DNA of 64,000 nucleotides from Bacteroidales bacterium (GTDB lineage: Bacteria; Bacteroidota; Bacteroidia; Bacteroidales; UBA932). The position numbers were made by a program, and so were the translations under genes. Positions 46,466-55,765 of this stretch are shown piece after piece. The notes under the pieces were generated by a model. It was not told the DNA's origin. It saw only the letters and a list, made by a program, of their open reading frames with translations, and did not search any database. How positions within the stretch are numbered: position 1 is the first letter of the stretch; every line of letters begins with the position of its first letter. The stretch lies in the NCBI GenBank assembly GCA_015060225.1, contig SUYX01000004.1, positions 1 through 64,000 on the forward strand. Reading direction: 5' to 3'.

Positions 46466-47800
46466 CTATAAACTTCTTACAGCGTTTTTGAATTGTCTGC
46501 CTCTGTCTTCGTAACTTTTGAAAAGGTCAAAACTTGCACAGCAAGGTGAAAGCAGTACTGTTTCACCGCTTTTGGCCAGTTCATATGCTTTTGCTACTGC
46601 ATCCTGTGCAGATTGTACATCAATTATTGTATCCACTTTGTCTGCAAAGTTCTCGTGCAGCTTCTCATTGTGAAGCCCCATGCAGATAAGTACCCTTACC
46701 TTATCCTTTACCAGTCCGTATAGCGGGGTGTAGTCATTTCCTTTGTCCTTTCCCCCTGCTATCCACACCACAGGTGTTGTCATGCTGTCCAGAGCGTACC
46801 ATGCAGAGTCTACGTTGGTAGCTTTTGAATCGTTGATGTACATCACATTCTTTATCTTCATCACCTTTTCCATCCTGTGCTCCACACCTGTAAATGTCAT
46901 AAGGCTCTCCCTTATCACCTTCTTGTCAATCTTTATGGCCTTGGCTGCAATTGCTGCTGCCATTGAGTTGTACATGTTGTGTTTTCCCTGGAGTGCAAGC
47001 TCCTTGAGATAGATGAAGTCTGTATCACCATCTACTGTGACACATATCCTGTCATTATCTGTATATGCACCCTCCGCAATCTTCTCCTTTTGTGAGAAAG
47101 GGAGCATTTTTGCCCTTGTTACAATCTTCTCAAGTTCTCCTATTGTTACCGGGTCGTCCTGACAGAATATGAAGCAGTCTTCCTCCTTCATGTTCTGTGT
47201 TATGCGGAATTTTGAGTTTATGTAATTCTGCATCTTGAAGTCGTAGCGGTCGAGATGGTCGGGGGTGATGTTCATAAGTATGGCAATGTCTGCCTTGAAT
47301 TCATACATTCCGTCCAACTGGAAACTGCTCAATTCAAGTACATAGTAATCATATTTTTCTGTTGCAACCTGGTATGCGTAGCTTTGTCCTATGTTGCCGG
47401 CCAACCCTACATTCAGTCCTGCATTCTTGAGCATGAAGTAGATGAGTGAAGTGGTTGTGGTTTTTCCGTTGCTTCCTGTAATGCATATTTTCTTCGCATT
47501 GTCGTATCTGCCGGCAAATTCTATCTCGGAGATTACCTTTATCCCTTTCTCCCTGGCAGAGACTATAAGTGGTGCATTGTCGGGAATACCCGGACTCTTT
47601 ATAATCTGGTCTGCAGAGAGAATCTTCTCAGATGTGTGTCCGCACTCTTCCCACTCAATTTCCCATTTGTCGAGCATAGCTTTTGTCTCCTCCTTAAGGG
47701 GGCCATTGTCGCTCAGGAATATGTCAAATCCCTTTACTTTTGCAAGAACGGCAGAACCTGCACCGCTCTCTCCTCCTCCAAGAACAACAATTCTTTGCAT
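46466..47800 (-). CDS. murD: UDP-N-acetylmuramoylalanine--D-glutamate ligase
   Basis: It adds D-glutamate to UDP-MurNAc-L-Ala. The 444-residue protein has an N-terminal substrate domain (VVLGGGESGAGSAVLAKVKG), ITGSNGKTTTTSLI as the ATP loop, MNITPDHLDRYDF, and a C-terminal domain with INDSKATNVDSAWYAL and ILLSPCCASFDLF-type VLLSPCCASFDLFKSYEDR. It is linked to ftsW by 3 bases and follows mraY by 2. Confidence 0.96.
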   Translation of the reverse strand: MQRIVVLGGGESGAGSAVLAKVKGFDIFLSDNGPLKEETKAMLDKWEIEWEECGHTSEKILSADQIIKSPGIPDNAPLIVSAREKGIKVISEIEFAGRYDNAKKICITGSNGKTTTTSLIYFMLKNAGLNVGLAGNIGQSYAYQVATEKYDYYVLELSSFQLDGMYEFKADIAILMNITPDHLDRYDFKMQNYINSKFRITQNMKEEDCFIFCQDDPVTIGELEKIVTRAKMLPFSQKEKIAEGAYTDNDRICVTVDGDTDFIYLKELALQGKHNMYNSMAAAIAAKAIKIDKKVIRESLMTFTGVEHRMEKVMKIKNVMYINDSKATNVDSAWYALDSMTTPVVWIAGGKDKGNDYTPLYGLVKDKVRVLICMGLHNEKLHENFADKVDTIIDVQSAQDAVAKAYELAKSGETVLLSPCCASFDLFKSYEDRGRQFKNAVRSL

Positions 47801-47802
47801 TA

Positions 47803-48993
47803 CTATCTAATTTTAAGTGTTATTATTGTTATCGCACAAAGCAAAATGGTTATAATCCAGAATCTCACTACAATCTTGGCCTCAGGAAGCGCCTTGTGGG
47901 GCTTCTGTATGATTGCCGGGATACCCTCTTTCTGGAAATGGTGGTGCAGCGGACTCATTTTGAATATTCTCCGTCCCTCGCCATATTTTTTCTTGGTGTA
48001 CTTGAAATAGTACCTCTGCATTATTACAGAGAGGCTTTCTACAAAGAAGATTCCGCACATCACAGGTATAAGGAGTTCCTTTCTGAGAAGGATTGCAGAT
48101 ACTGCAATTATTCCTCCCAGTGCCAGACTTCCTGTATCACCCATGAATACCTGGGCAGGGTAGGTGTTGTACCACAGGAATCCTACCAGCGCACCAATGA
48201 ATGCAGACATGAAAATTACCACTTCACCACTGTGAGGTATGTACATTATATCCAGGTAAGATGCGTATATTGTGTTTCCCGACAAATATGCCAGTATTGC
48301 TATTGTAATTCCAATGAAGGCGGAGACACCGGTTGCAAGTCCGTCCATGCCGTCTGTAAGGTTGGATCCGTTGGATACGGCTGTGATTACAAATATCACC
48401 ACCACAACGTATATTATTCTGGTAAATATTTCTCCAAATTCACCTCCGAACGGACTCAGCCATGCATAGTCAAACTGGTTGTCCTTTATGAAAGGGATGG
48501 TTGTGAGGGTGTTCTGCAGCCCTGTCTGGTCACTCAGACATAAAGCCAGCCCTACAACAAGTCCCAGGGTTACCTGTCCGATAATCTTGTATTTGCCGCT
48601 CAATCCATCCTTGTTCTTCTTGAACACCTTTATTGAATCATCCAGAAAACCTATGAGTCCCAACCATATTGCAGTTACAATAAGCAGCTGCACATATATG
48701 TTGGTAAGATTTCCGAACAGCAGTGCCGGTATCAGCAGGGAGAGGATTATTATGATTCCACCCATTGTAGGGGTCCCTTTCTTCTGCATCTGCCCTTCAA
48801 GGCCAAGGTCCCTGATGTCCTCTCCAATCTGTTTCTTCTGGAGTTTCCTTATTATCCTCGGACCTGCATACAATGCTACAAGCAGTGCAGTCATCAGTGC
48901 AACAAGTGCCCTGAATGTGATGTACTGCATCAAGCCTATTCCCGGAAAATCTATTCCGGACTTGCTCATATAGTCAAACAGATGGTATATCAT
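47803..48993 (-). CDS. mraY: Phospho-MurNAc-pentapeptide transferase
   Basis: This integral membrane enzyme transfers phospho-MurNAc-pentapeptide to undecaprenyl phosphate, giving lipid I. The 396 residues carry about ten helices, with [21 protein letters not shown]-type [22 protein letters not shown] (metal aspartates), [24 protein letters not shown], and HHHFQKEG. It lies between murE and murD with gaps of 3 and 2 bases. Confidence 0.97.
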   Translation of the reverse strand: MIYHLFDYMSKSGIDFPGIGLMQYITFRALVALMTALLVALYAGPRIIRKLQKKQIGEDIRDLGLEGQMQKKGTPTMGGIIIILSLLIPALLFGNLTNIYVQLLIVTAIWLGLIGFLDDSIKVFKKNKDGLSGKYKIIGQVTLGLVVGLALCLSDQTGLQNTLTTIPFIKDNQFDYAWLSPFGGEFGEIFTRIIYVVVVIFVITAVSNGSNLTDGMDGLATGVSAFIGITIAILAYLSGNTIYASYLDIMYIPHSGEVVIFMSAFIGALVGFLWYNTYPAQVFMGDTGSLALGGIIAVSAILLRKELLIPVMCGIFFVESLSVIMQRYYFKYTKKKYGEGRRIFKMSPLHHHFQKEGIPAIIQKPHKALPEAKIVVRFWIITILLCAITIITLKIR

Positions 48994-48996
48994 TCT

Positions 48997-50466
48997 CTAT
49001 TGCTGTTTTTTGGCCTCTTTCTGCATAAGAAAGGCCTCTTTTATTACTTCTTTATCGTCAAGGTGGTGTTTCACACCGTTTATTATCTGGTAATCTTCAT
49101 GACCTTTTCCGGCTACAAGTATTATCGAGTCGGGTTTGGCGGTGAGGATCGCAGTGCGTATTGCCTCAATTCTGTCGGGAATAAAGAGGGATATTGCCTT
49201 GCCTTTAATGTCCATTCCCCCTTTTATGTCTGCAATTATGGCATTCGGGTCCTCAAATCTCGGATTGTCTGAGGTTACTACAACCCTGCTGGAGTATTTT
49301 GTTGCTATTGCTCCCATCTCCGGCCTTTTTGTCTTGTCCCTGTTGCCGCCGCATCCGAATACGCAGATGAGGTCTCCGCAAGGTTCAAGGTCCTTGAGGG
49401 TCTTGAGCACATTTTCAAGGGCATCTGGAGTATGCGCATAATCTACTGCTGCAATTATGTCATCTTCTCCCTTGAAGTACTCCAGCCTGCCGGCTACCGA
49501 GGTGAGTGTACTCATTGCAGTTATTGTCTCCTCCTCCTTGGCTCCAAGCAGCATTGCTGCACCGAACACTGCAGTAAGGTTTGCAGCATTGTGTACACCA
49601 ATGAACCTGCACCACACCTCTTTGCCGTTGATGTTCAGGAGCATCCCCTCTATTGTCTTTTCCAGTATCTTTACCCTGAAGTCTGCCCAGTTGCGGCAGG
49701 AGTAGGTGCTCACTGCTGCTTTTGTGTTCTGCACCATCACTTCTCCATTGCGGTCGTCAATGTTTGTGAGGGCAAATGCCCCTGCTGGCAATGTGTCAAA
49801 GAGTCTCTTTTTGCAGGCAAGGTAGTTGGCAAACGTCCTGTGGTAGTCGAGATGGTCATGTGTGAGGTTTGTAAATATTGCCCCTTCAAATTTTATTGCC
49901 TCTGTCCTCTGCTGGTCAATTGCATGGGAGCTTGCCTCCATGAAACAGAATTCGCACCCCTGATCAACCATCTGGGCGAGCAGCCTGTTGAGCTCCATAG
50001 GTCCTGGAGTTGTATTTACCGCTTCATATCTTTTGTTCCCCACGTAGTTTGCTATGGTTGAGAGGAGTCCGCAACAGTATCCCAGTTTTGTGAACAGATG
50101 GTAAAGGAGGGTGGCAATTGATGTTTTGCCGTTAGTGCCTGTTACGGCAACTACCCTCAGTTTATGTGAAGGGTTCCCGTAGAAGTTGGCTGCAATATGG
50201 GCTATTGCCTTGCGGCTCTCCTTTATAAGGATGAACTCCGCATCCATCCCTTCAAACTCTTGCGGAATCTCTTCACAAACAATATATTTTGCCCCGTTTT
50301 CAATGGCCTTTCCAATGAACGAGTGCCCGTCTGCATCGGCGCCCCTCACTGCCACAAATAGGGATCCGGGGGTGCAGGTGCGTGAATCGCAGCTTACAAC
50401 CTCAATGTCTGCTTCACTGTATTTTGAGCAGAGCTCTACGCCATCCAATATCCTACTTGTCTCCAT
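48997..50466 (-). CDS. murE: UDP-MurNAc-L-Ala-D-Glu--meso-diaminopimelate ligase
   Basis: It adds the third stem residue. The 489 residues contain VTGTNGKTSIATLL, the MEASSHAIDQQR substrate block and NLTHDHLDYHRTF. The motif DNPR in VVTSDNPRFEDP marks the meso-diaminopimelate-adding type rather than the lysine type, so the cell wall should be of the usual DAP kind. It overlaps the end of ftsI by 14 bases. Confidence 0.96.
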   Translation of the reverse strand: METSRILDGVELCSKYSEADIEVVSCDSRTCTPGSLFVAVRGADADGHSFIGKAIENGAKYIVCEEIPQEFEGMDAEFILIKESRKAIAHIAANFYGNPSHKLRVVAVTGTNGKTSIATLLYHLFTKLGYCCGLLSTIANYVGNKRYEAVNTTPGPMELNRLLAQMVDQGCEFCFMEASSHAIDQQRTEAIKFEGAIFTNLTHDHLDYHRTFANYLACKKRLFDTLPAGAFALTNIDDRNGEVMVQNTKAAVSTYSCRNWADFRVKILEKTIEGMLLNINGKEVWCRFIGVHNAANLTAVFGAAMLLGAKEEETITAMSTLTSVAGRLEYFKGEDDIIAAVDYAHTPDALENVLKTLKDLEPCGDLICVFGCGGNRDKTKRPEMGAIATKYSSRVVVTSDNPRFEDPNAIIADIKGGMDIKGKAISLFIPDRIEAIRTAILTAKPDSIILVAGKGHEDYQIINGVKHHLDDKEVIKEAFLMQKEAKKQQ

Positions 50467-52579
50467 TCTCCTTTAATGTTAAATTTACAACTGCCCCTTC
50501 CGGCAATATTGTCCCGGGTGCAGGATCCTGCTGTGCCACTTTCCCGTATCCCTGGAATGTAACCTTGTATCCGTTGTTCTCCAGAAGGTATATTGCATCT
50601 TTCAATCCCATATTTACCACATTCACGAGGGAATCGTTGTCTGTGGAGTAATTTTTTGCAACCAATCTTCCCGATGTGTCTTTATTGAATTCTGCCCATC
50701 CCGACGAATTTCTCTCATTTATCCCATTTTTATTGAAGGTGATGCCGAGTTCTGCAAGGACTTTGCTTTGTGCATCCAGCCTCCCTGTAGCTATATCGGG
50801 ATTATCCATGCTTCTCTTCTCCCCGTCGAGCATCGGCTGCCAGTCGCTGCTGGTTGAGTAGATATGGTCTGCTATCTGCTTGAATACAGGACCGGCCCAA
50901 CTTCCTCCGTAGAAGTTGCCTCTTGTCTCACCTGAGTAGAGTACCACAATTGCGGAGTATTTTGGGTTGTCGTAAGGGTAGAATCCGGCAAATGAAGCCT
51001 GGTATCTTCTGAAACCGTTCTTCTCGTATCCGATTTTTCCGCCAAAAGCAATTCTGGATGTTCCGGTCTTGCCTGCTATCTTGAATTTGCTTTTGTTCAT
51101 AAATTTTCCTGTACCAACCTCTACTACATGTCTGAGAGCCCTTCTTGCTTCCCTTGCGGTCTCTTTTGAGCAGATGGAACCGCTTATCTCCTGTGGACCG
51201 AACTCCTTCACAACCTCACCGTTTTCCTGATAATTCTCAATAAAGTACGGTTTCATCATCTTGCCGTCATTGGCAATTGCGTTATAGAAAGTGAGGGTAT
51301 GCAGGGGGGTGAGGAGGGTGGCATATCCTATGGCCATTGATGAGAGGCTTGATCTGCTCCACATTGCGTCTGTAGGGCCATATATTGAGGCTCTTCCCTC
51401 CCCCTGGATGTCAAGGTTGAACCTTTCACCTACCTTCATGCTGTTAAGACGGTCTACATATTGCTGCTCCTTACCCTCGTAGTATGTTACGGCAAGTTTT
51501 GCAAATGCAACATTGGATGATTTTGCCAGGGCTGTCTTTACATCCATCATGCCGTATGCGTGGGTGTCTGAATATGTGTGCCCGCCGTAGCTCCATTTTC
51601 CGTTCCCTCCGTCTATAGGATCCTCCAGGGTAACATGCCCGTCCTCCAAAAGTGATACAAGGGTCATAAGCTTGAAAACAGAGCCGGGCTCTGTTGCATC
51701 TCCAATGGCATAGTTGTATGATTCGTCATATGAATCACCCATCTTTTTCATGTTTGCAATGGCCCTTATTGCACCGGTGGCAACCTCCATTACTATTGCA
51801 GTGCCTCCCTCAATGTTCATACCTTTTGCAAGCTGCTCCCTGAGTGCCTTTTCTGCTGCCTCCTGTATCTCTATGTCAATTGTGGTGAGGATGTCATATC
51901 CGTCCCTTGGGGCAACTCCCTCAACTCCTGTTACAGGGCGCCACTCTCCTCCAAGCATTTTCTGCACTGTCTGTTTGCCTGGAGCCCCTTTCAGGTAGTA
52001 GTCGCATGTACCTTCTATTCCAACTCCAACCCCTTCTGTGTTAATAAATCCTATAGTACGGTATGCCAGTCTTCCGTAAGGGTTGTTCCTCTTGTATTTC
52101 TGTTCAACAATTATCCCTCCTCTATTAGCACCAAGCTTAAGGATTGGAAACTGTTTTATCCGGGCAAGTTCTGCATAATCAACAAGCCTGTTCCCTATAG
52201 CCTTGTACCTTTTACCGTCTTTTCTGGCTTTTACAAGCTCCTCCTTGTATGCTGCTGCGCTTTTGTTCCGGAAGAACTCTGCAAGTGAACGGCTCAGGCC
52301 GTCTATGTGTTTTTTGAATGTATCCTCATTAGGTACTACACAATCCATCCTTATCTGGTAATAAGGGACAGATGTTGCCATAGGTCTGCCGTCATGTGCA
52401 AGGATATCGCCACGGATTGCCTCTATCTTCTCCTCTCTGTATGCAATGTCAACGGCCGTTGTATCTGTAGGGGCAATGAACTGCAACCAGGCAATTTTCC
52501 CCACAACCGCAAGGGCTATGAGGACAAACAGCTTGTATATCAAAGCCATCTTCTTGAATATGCCGTTTATTGCTTCCAT
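50453..52579 (-). CDS. ftsI: Septal penicillin-binding protein (class B) with PASTA domain
   Basis: This is a 708-residue transpeptidase partner of FtsW. It has a membrane helix (about 14-34), a dimerisation/pedestal domain, and a transpeptidase domain with the active-site triads S300-x-x-K303 (EPGSVFKL), SSN (354-356) and KTG (504-506). A single PASTA domain lies at the C-terminus (about 645-705, VNVVNMGLKDAIYLLENNG...QDPAPGTILPEGAVV). The ATG directly follows the ftsL stop codon with no intervening base. Confidence 0.95.
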   Translation of the reverse strand: MEAINGIFKKMALIYKLFVLIALAVVGKIAWLQFIAPTDTTAVDIAYREEKIEAIRGDILAHDGRPMATSVPYYQIRMDCVVPNEDTFKKHIDGLSRSLAEFFRNKSAAAYKEELVKARKDGKRYKAIGNRLVDYAELARIKQFPILKLGANRGGIIVEQKYKRNNPYGRLAYRTIGFINTEGVGVGIEGTCDYYLKGAPGKQTVQKMLGGEWRPVTGVEGVAPRDGYDILTTIDIEIQEAAEKALREQLAKGMNIEGGTAIVMEVATGAIRAIANMKKMGDSYDESYNYAIGDATEPGSVFKLMTLVSLLEDGHVTLEDPIDGGNGKWSYGGHTYSDTHAYGMMDVKTALAKSSNVAFAKLAVTYYEGKEQQYVDRLNSMKVGERFNLDIQGEGRASIYGPTDAMWSRSSLSSMAIGYATLLTPLHTLTFYNAIANDGKMMKPYFIENYQENGEVVKEFGPQEISGSICSKETAREARRALRHVVEVGTGKFMNKSKFKIAGKTGTSRIAFGGKIGYEKNGFRRYQASFAGFYPYDNPKYSAIVVLYSGETRGNFYGGSWAGPVFKQIADHIYSTSSDWQPMLDGEKRSMDNPDIATGRLDAQSKVLAELGITFNKNGINERNSSGWAEFNKDTSGRLVAKNYSTDNDSLVNVVNMGLKDAIYLLENNGYKVTFQGYGKVAQQDPAPGTILPEGAVVNLTLKENGDK

Positions 52580-52927
52580 TTAATTGTGTCTTCTTACCAG
52601 TTTTACTGTTTTTGCCGGATCTGTAGGTTTCTGCAGACTTGACTCATGCTGTTCCAGCCTTATCTCCACCTCGTTCCTTTTGCTCAGGTACTGCAGTCTT
52701 GCGGCCTTTGCAGTATAGTCTGCCTTCAGGTTCTTGAGCTCCCTCTGGTTGCGTCTCATTGTGAGCTGGGTATTCTCCACGCTTAAGGTAAAAGTTATGA
52801 AGGCAATCACAAGAGAGAACAGATATATAATGAAATATTGGTCAACCGTCTTAAGTCTTGATAGAATCTGGCCGCCCAATATATCACTTGCAAAATTGAA
52901 TTTGCGCTGTCCGTTTGTCCCGTTCAT
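52580..52927 (-). CDS. Cell division protein FtsL-like
   Basis: This 115-residue protein has one membrane helix (about 31-51, FIIYLFSLVIAFITFTLSV), then a coiled-coil-prone stretch (TMRRNQRELKNLKADYTAKAARLQYLSKRNEVE), the FtsL plan, located between rsmH and ftsI. A strong AAGGAGG (minus strand, 52939-52933) sits 5 bases ahead of the ATG at 52927 and overlaps the rsmH stop. This favours 52927 over an in-frame ATG at 52948 that would overlap rsmH. Good Shine-Dalgarno sites are rare in this phylum. Confidence 0.85.
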   Translation of the reverse strand: MNGTNGQRKFNFASDILGGQILSRLKTVDQYFIIYLFSLVIAFITFTLSVENTQLTMRRNQRELKNLKADYTAKAARLQYLSKRNEVEIRLEQHESSLQKPTDPAKTVKLVRRHN

Positions 52928-52937
52928 TTTAACCTCC

Positions 52938-53858
52938 TTATTTTCCATCCGTCAACTCTGCTACCCTTAGTTTGGCACTTCTGCTGCGCGGGTTGGAAGA
53001 TATCTCATCCTCCGGTGGCAGAATCGGTTTCCTGTTCACCAGTGTGAAAGGTGAGAGGCTCCTTCCGTAGAAGTCTTTTCCCTCTTTGCCGTCTGTGTTC
53101 CCAGATTTCATGAAGTTCTTCACCATTCTGTCTTCCAGGGAGTGGTATGTAATTACCGAAAGTCTTCCCTGTGGCCTCAGGCATGCCAGTGTGCCGTTGA
53201 GAAAATCCTCAAGGGCCCTCATTTCCATATTTACCTCAATTCTCAATGCCTGGTACAGTTGTGCCAAAAATTTATGTTCGTTAAAGCTTGTATACAGTTT
53301 TGCTACCGCCTTGCTCAAATCCCCTGTTGTCTCAATGGGGCTGTTTTCCCTCCATCTGCAGATGAGCTCAGCCGCTTTCCATGGCTTGTCAAGTTCTCCA
53401 TATACTTTGAATATTCTTGTAAGCTCTTCCTGCGGGTATGAATTTACAACATCAGCAGCGCTTTTCCCTCCAAGTGTATTCATCCTCATGTCAAGTTTTG
53501 CATCAAACCTGAATGAAAATCCCCTCTCGCCTGTGTCAAACTGATGTGAGGAAACACCCAAATCTCCCAATATGCCGTCAATCTTCCCTATGAATCCCAG
53601 TGCCCTTACATAATTTTGGATAAACCTGAAATTATTGTGGACCATTATGAGCCTCTTGTCTTTTGGAGCATTGGCTATGGCGTCGCTGTCCCTGTCAAAT
53701 GCTATAAGTTTCCCTTTTGGTCCAAGCCTCTCCAATATCTCACGGCTATGCCCGCCCCCTCCAAAGGTGACATCTGCAAAAACGCCGTTTCTGTTTTCCT
53801 CTATATTGAGGGCCGAGACGCTCTCATTGAGCAATACCGGTACGTGATATTGGGACAT
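52938..53858 (-). CDS. rsmH: 16S rRNA (cytosine1402-N4)-methyltransferase
   Basis: It methylates C1402 in the ribosomal P site (formerly mraW). The 306 residues have YHVPVLLNESV, the S-adenosylmethionine loop DVTFGGGGHSREIL, IDGILGDLGVSSHQFD, GFSFRFDAKLDMRM, and VITYHSLEDRMVKNF. It is second in the division cluster, 23 bases after mraZ. Confidence 0.97.
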   Translation of the reverse strand: MSQYHVPVLLNESVSALNIEENRNGVFADVTFGGGGHSREILERLGPKGKLIAFDRDSDAIANAPKDKRLIMVHNNFRFIQNYVRALGFIGKIDGILGDLGVSSHQFDTGERGFSFRFDAKLDMRMNTLGGKSAADVVNSYPQEELTRIFKVYGELDKPWKAAELICRWRENSPIETTGDLSKAVAKLYTSFNEHKFLAQLYQALRIEVNMEMRALEDFLNGTLACLRPQGRLSVITYHSLEDRMVKNFMKSGNTDGKEGKDFYGRSLSPFTLVNRKPILPPEDEISSNPRSRSAKLRVAELTDGK

Positions 53859-53881
53859 TATGTGCGGTTTTATATTTTGGC

Positions 53882-54328
53882 TTAGCCCAGAATGCTTTCT
53901 GCAAGGGCAATGAATGCATCTGAACTCATCTGTTTCTTGTTGTACTGTTCTTTAGACCAGATTTCAATCTTGTGATCATTGCCAACAAAAATCATCTCCT
54001 TCTCTGCCCCTATGCTCTCCAGCATTTTTTTAGGAATGGTAATCCTGCCAAGCTTTTCATCCGGCTCAACAACCGCCCTGTCCCTCATGTATTCCCTCCA
54101 GAACTCCGAATGCTCTCTCCTGAAGAAGTTGAGCTTTGCCTTCACCTGATTTGACTCCTCCTCCCATTGGGCGTAGGTGTACATCTGAAGGCAATTCTCA
54201 AAAATATCTTTCTTTACAACAAGGGCAATCTTCTCCTCGGGTGCAAACACAGACTTGAAGGCAGAAGGGAAAATCATTCTCCCTTTGTCATCAATTTTTA
54301 CGCTGTATTCACCAATAAATTTTGCCAT
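53882..54328 (-). CDS. mraZ: Transcriptional regulator MraZ
   Basis: This 148-residue double-AbrB-like DNA-binding protein represses the division cluster in species where it has been studied. It begins FIGEYSVKIDDKGRMIFPSAF and repeats the motif in DEKLGRITIPKKML (about 90-104). It is the first gene of the cluster. Four 10-bp-phased GTGGAAAA-like units lie directly upstream, overlapping the expected -33 region, fitting autoregulation. Confidence 0.95.
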   Translation of the reverse strand: MAKFIGEYSVKIDDKGRMIFPSAFKSVFAPEEKIALVVKKDIFENCLQMYTYAQWEEESNQVKAKLNFFRREHSEFWREYMRDRAVVEPDEKLGRITIPKKMLESIGAEKEMIFVGNDHKIEIWSKEQYNKKQMSSDAFIALAESILG

Positions 54329-54363
54329 TGTCAGTTCTCTTTTTTATGGATTGACGGTTGATG

Positions 54364-54371
54364 CAAAATTA
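54364..54371 (-). promoter_or_regulatory. Bacteroidota -7 promoter element of mraZ operon
   Basis: On the minus strand this reads TAATTTTG, fitting TAnnTTTG. A TTTG (minus strand, about 22 bases upstream) could be the -33 element. The MraZ-like repeats lie between and upstream of these. Confidence 0.55.
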
Positions 54372-54378
54372 CAACTCT

Positions 54379-54416
54379 TTTTCCATTTTCTTACAAAATT
54401 TTCCACTTTTTTCCAC
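54379..54416 (-). promoter_or_regulatory. Candidate MraZ operator: 10-bp-phased GTGGAAAA repeats
   Basis: On the plus strand TTTTCCAC starts at 54409 and 54399, and TTTTCCAT at 54379, with a degenerate unit at 54389. On the minus strand these are direct repeats of (G)TGGAAAA every 10 bp. MraZ operators elsewhere consist of TGGG/GTGG-like direct repeats with 10-bp phasing ahead of mraZ, so I assign these by position and phasing. Confidence 0.6.
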
Positions 54417-54486
54417 AAACTTATCAACAATTCAAAAATGAGGTTTATCTTTACATCCGCAATATGTTTCTAAAAAGGTTTTCTGT

Positions 54487-55734
54487 ATGAAGAGTATTCT
54501 ATATGTTCTGCTATTGGTTGTACTTATAAGCTGCTCAGGTTCAAATGATAAGAATGCTGGAAAGAATGGTGAGGAACTCCCTGCCCCTGTGCTTAAATAC
54601 GGGTTGGAGATTGAAAAATATGATGTGGAGCCGGGTCAGGTGAAAAGGGGGGACTTTTTTGGTTCCATAATGGAAGATTTTGGGGTTGGAGCAAATCAGG
54701 TTCAGAAAATCCTCAAGGCTTCTGAAGGGGTGTTTGATGTGAAGAAAATAAAGATAGGGAGCCAGTATGAAGTGTGGCGCGAAAAGGATTCTGTAGGGAC
54801 AGCCGCATTTTTTGTTTATGAGCTGGACAATCTCAATTCGGCAGTGGTGGCATTGAAGGATTCATTGTATGCAAAGATATGCCACAAGGAGGTTGTGCCT
54901 GTATTGAAAAGGGCCCGGGCAACAATATCAACTTCATTGTGGAATGATGTGCAGAAAGCCGGCATCCCCGTTATGATGGCTCTCAGGCTTTCAGATGTGT
55001 ATGACTGTACAATAGACTTTTTCGGTTTGCAGAATGGGGATTCTTTTGATGTGATGTATGAAGAACTCTTTTCTGAGGGGGAGTATGTGGGATTGGGCAA
55101 GATTTATTATGCTGAGTTTACCCATGCCGGGAAAGTGTATAACGCAATAAGGTTCAATGCAGGAGAGAACAGCAGTGTGTTCTGGAATGAAAAGGGGGAG
55201 AGTCTGAAAAAGGCATTCCTTAAGGCTCCGCTCAATTTTACAAGGATAAGTTCACGCTTTACTTATGCAAGGAAACATCCTGTCCTTAAAATTGTACGCC
55301 CCCATACAGGGGTGGATTATGCTGCTCCGAGCGGCACTCCTGTAGTTGCCCTGGGTGATGGCGTGGTAACCCACAGAGGTTGGGCCGGCGGCGGTGGAAA
55401 TACCATAAAGATAAAACATCCGGGCAATTATGTAACCTCCTACATGCACTTGAGAGGGTATGCTAAAGGGATAGTTAAGGGGAGCAGGGTTACCCGTGGG
55501 CAATTGATAGGATACGTGGGAAGTACAGGACTCTCCACAGGTCCGCATCTGGATTTCAGAGTCTACAAGAACGGCAAGCCTATAGATCCGCTGAAAATGG
55601 AGAGCCCGAGCGTGGAGCCTGTCTCAAAAGAGGATATGCCGGCATTCCAGGCTCAGATGGAGCGTTACAAGTTCCAGATGGACAGTCTGGGAACCATGGG
55701 ACATCTGTACAGGTATTTGGATATACTCAAATAA
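54487..55734 (+). CDS. M23 family metallopeptidase, lipoprotein
   Basis: This 415-residue envelope protein has a lipobox LISC (acylated C16), an N-terminal OapA/LysM-like region (about 45-235, LEIEKYDVEPGQVKRGDFFG) and a C-terminal peptidase M23 (LytM) domain with complete zinc and catalytic residues H273, D277 (HTGVDY), H321 (YMH) and H354 (TGPHLDF). It is therefore probably an active peptidoglycan endopeptidase of the MepM type. It reads divergently from the division cluster, with a near -7 element TATCTTTA at 54446-54453. Confidence 0.92.
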   Translation: MKSILYVLLLVVLISCSGSNDKNAGKNGEELPAPVLKYGLEIEKYDVEPGQVKRGDFFGSIMEDFGVGANQVQKILKASEGVFDVKKIKIGSQYEVWREKDSVGTAAFFVYELDNLNSAVVALKDSLYAKICHKEVVPVLKRARATISTSLWNDVQKAGIPVMMALRLSDVYDCTIDFFGLQNGDSFDVMYEELFSEGEYVGLGKIYYAEFTHAGKVYNAIRFNAGENSSVFWNEKGESLKKAFLKAPLNFTRISSRFTYARKHPVLKIVRPHTGVDYAAPSGTPVVALGDGVVTHRGWAGGGGNTIKIKHPGNYVTSYMHLRGYAKGIVKGSRVTRGQLIGYVGSTGLSTGPHLDFRVYKNGKPIDPLKMESPSVEPVSKEDMPAFQAQMERYKFQMDSLGTMGHLYRYLDILK

Positions 55735-55754
55735 AAAGGGACCTGAACGGTCCC
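55731..55754 (-). terminator. Short terminator, mainly for the minus-strand hydrolase gene
   Basis: GGGACC (55738-55743) pairs with GGTCCC (55749-55754) around a 5-base loop. On the minus strand it is followed by TTTTTAT. The plus strand has no good T-run. It lies between convergent genes ending at 55734 and 55766. Confidence 0.6.
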
Positions 55755-55765
55755 CAATTTCTGTT

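Noticed and set aside
54399-54429. Chromosomal replication origin based on DnaA-like boxes
   Set aside because: Only three imperfect boxes, two of which are better explained as MraZ repeats; no AT-rich unwinding region with dnaA, dnaN or gidA nearby.
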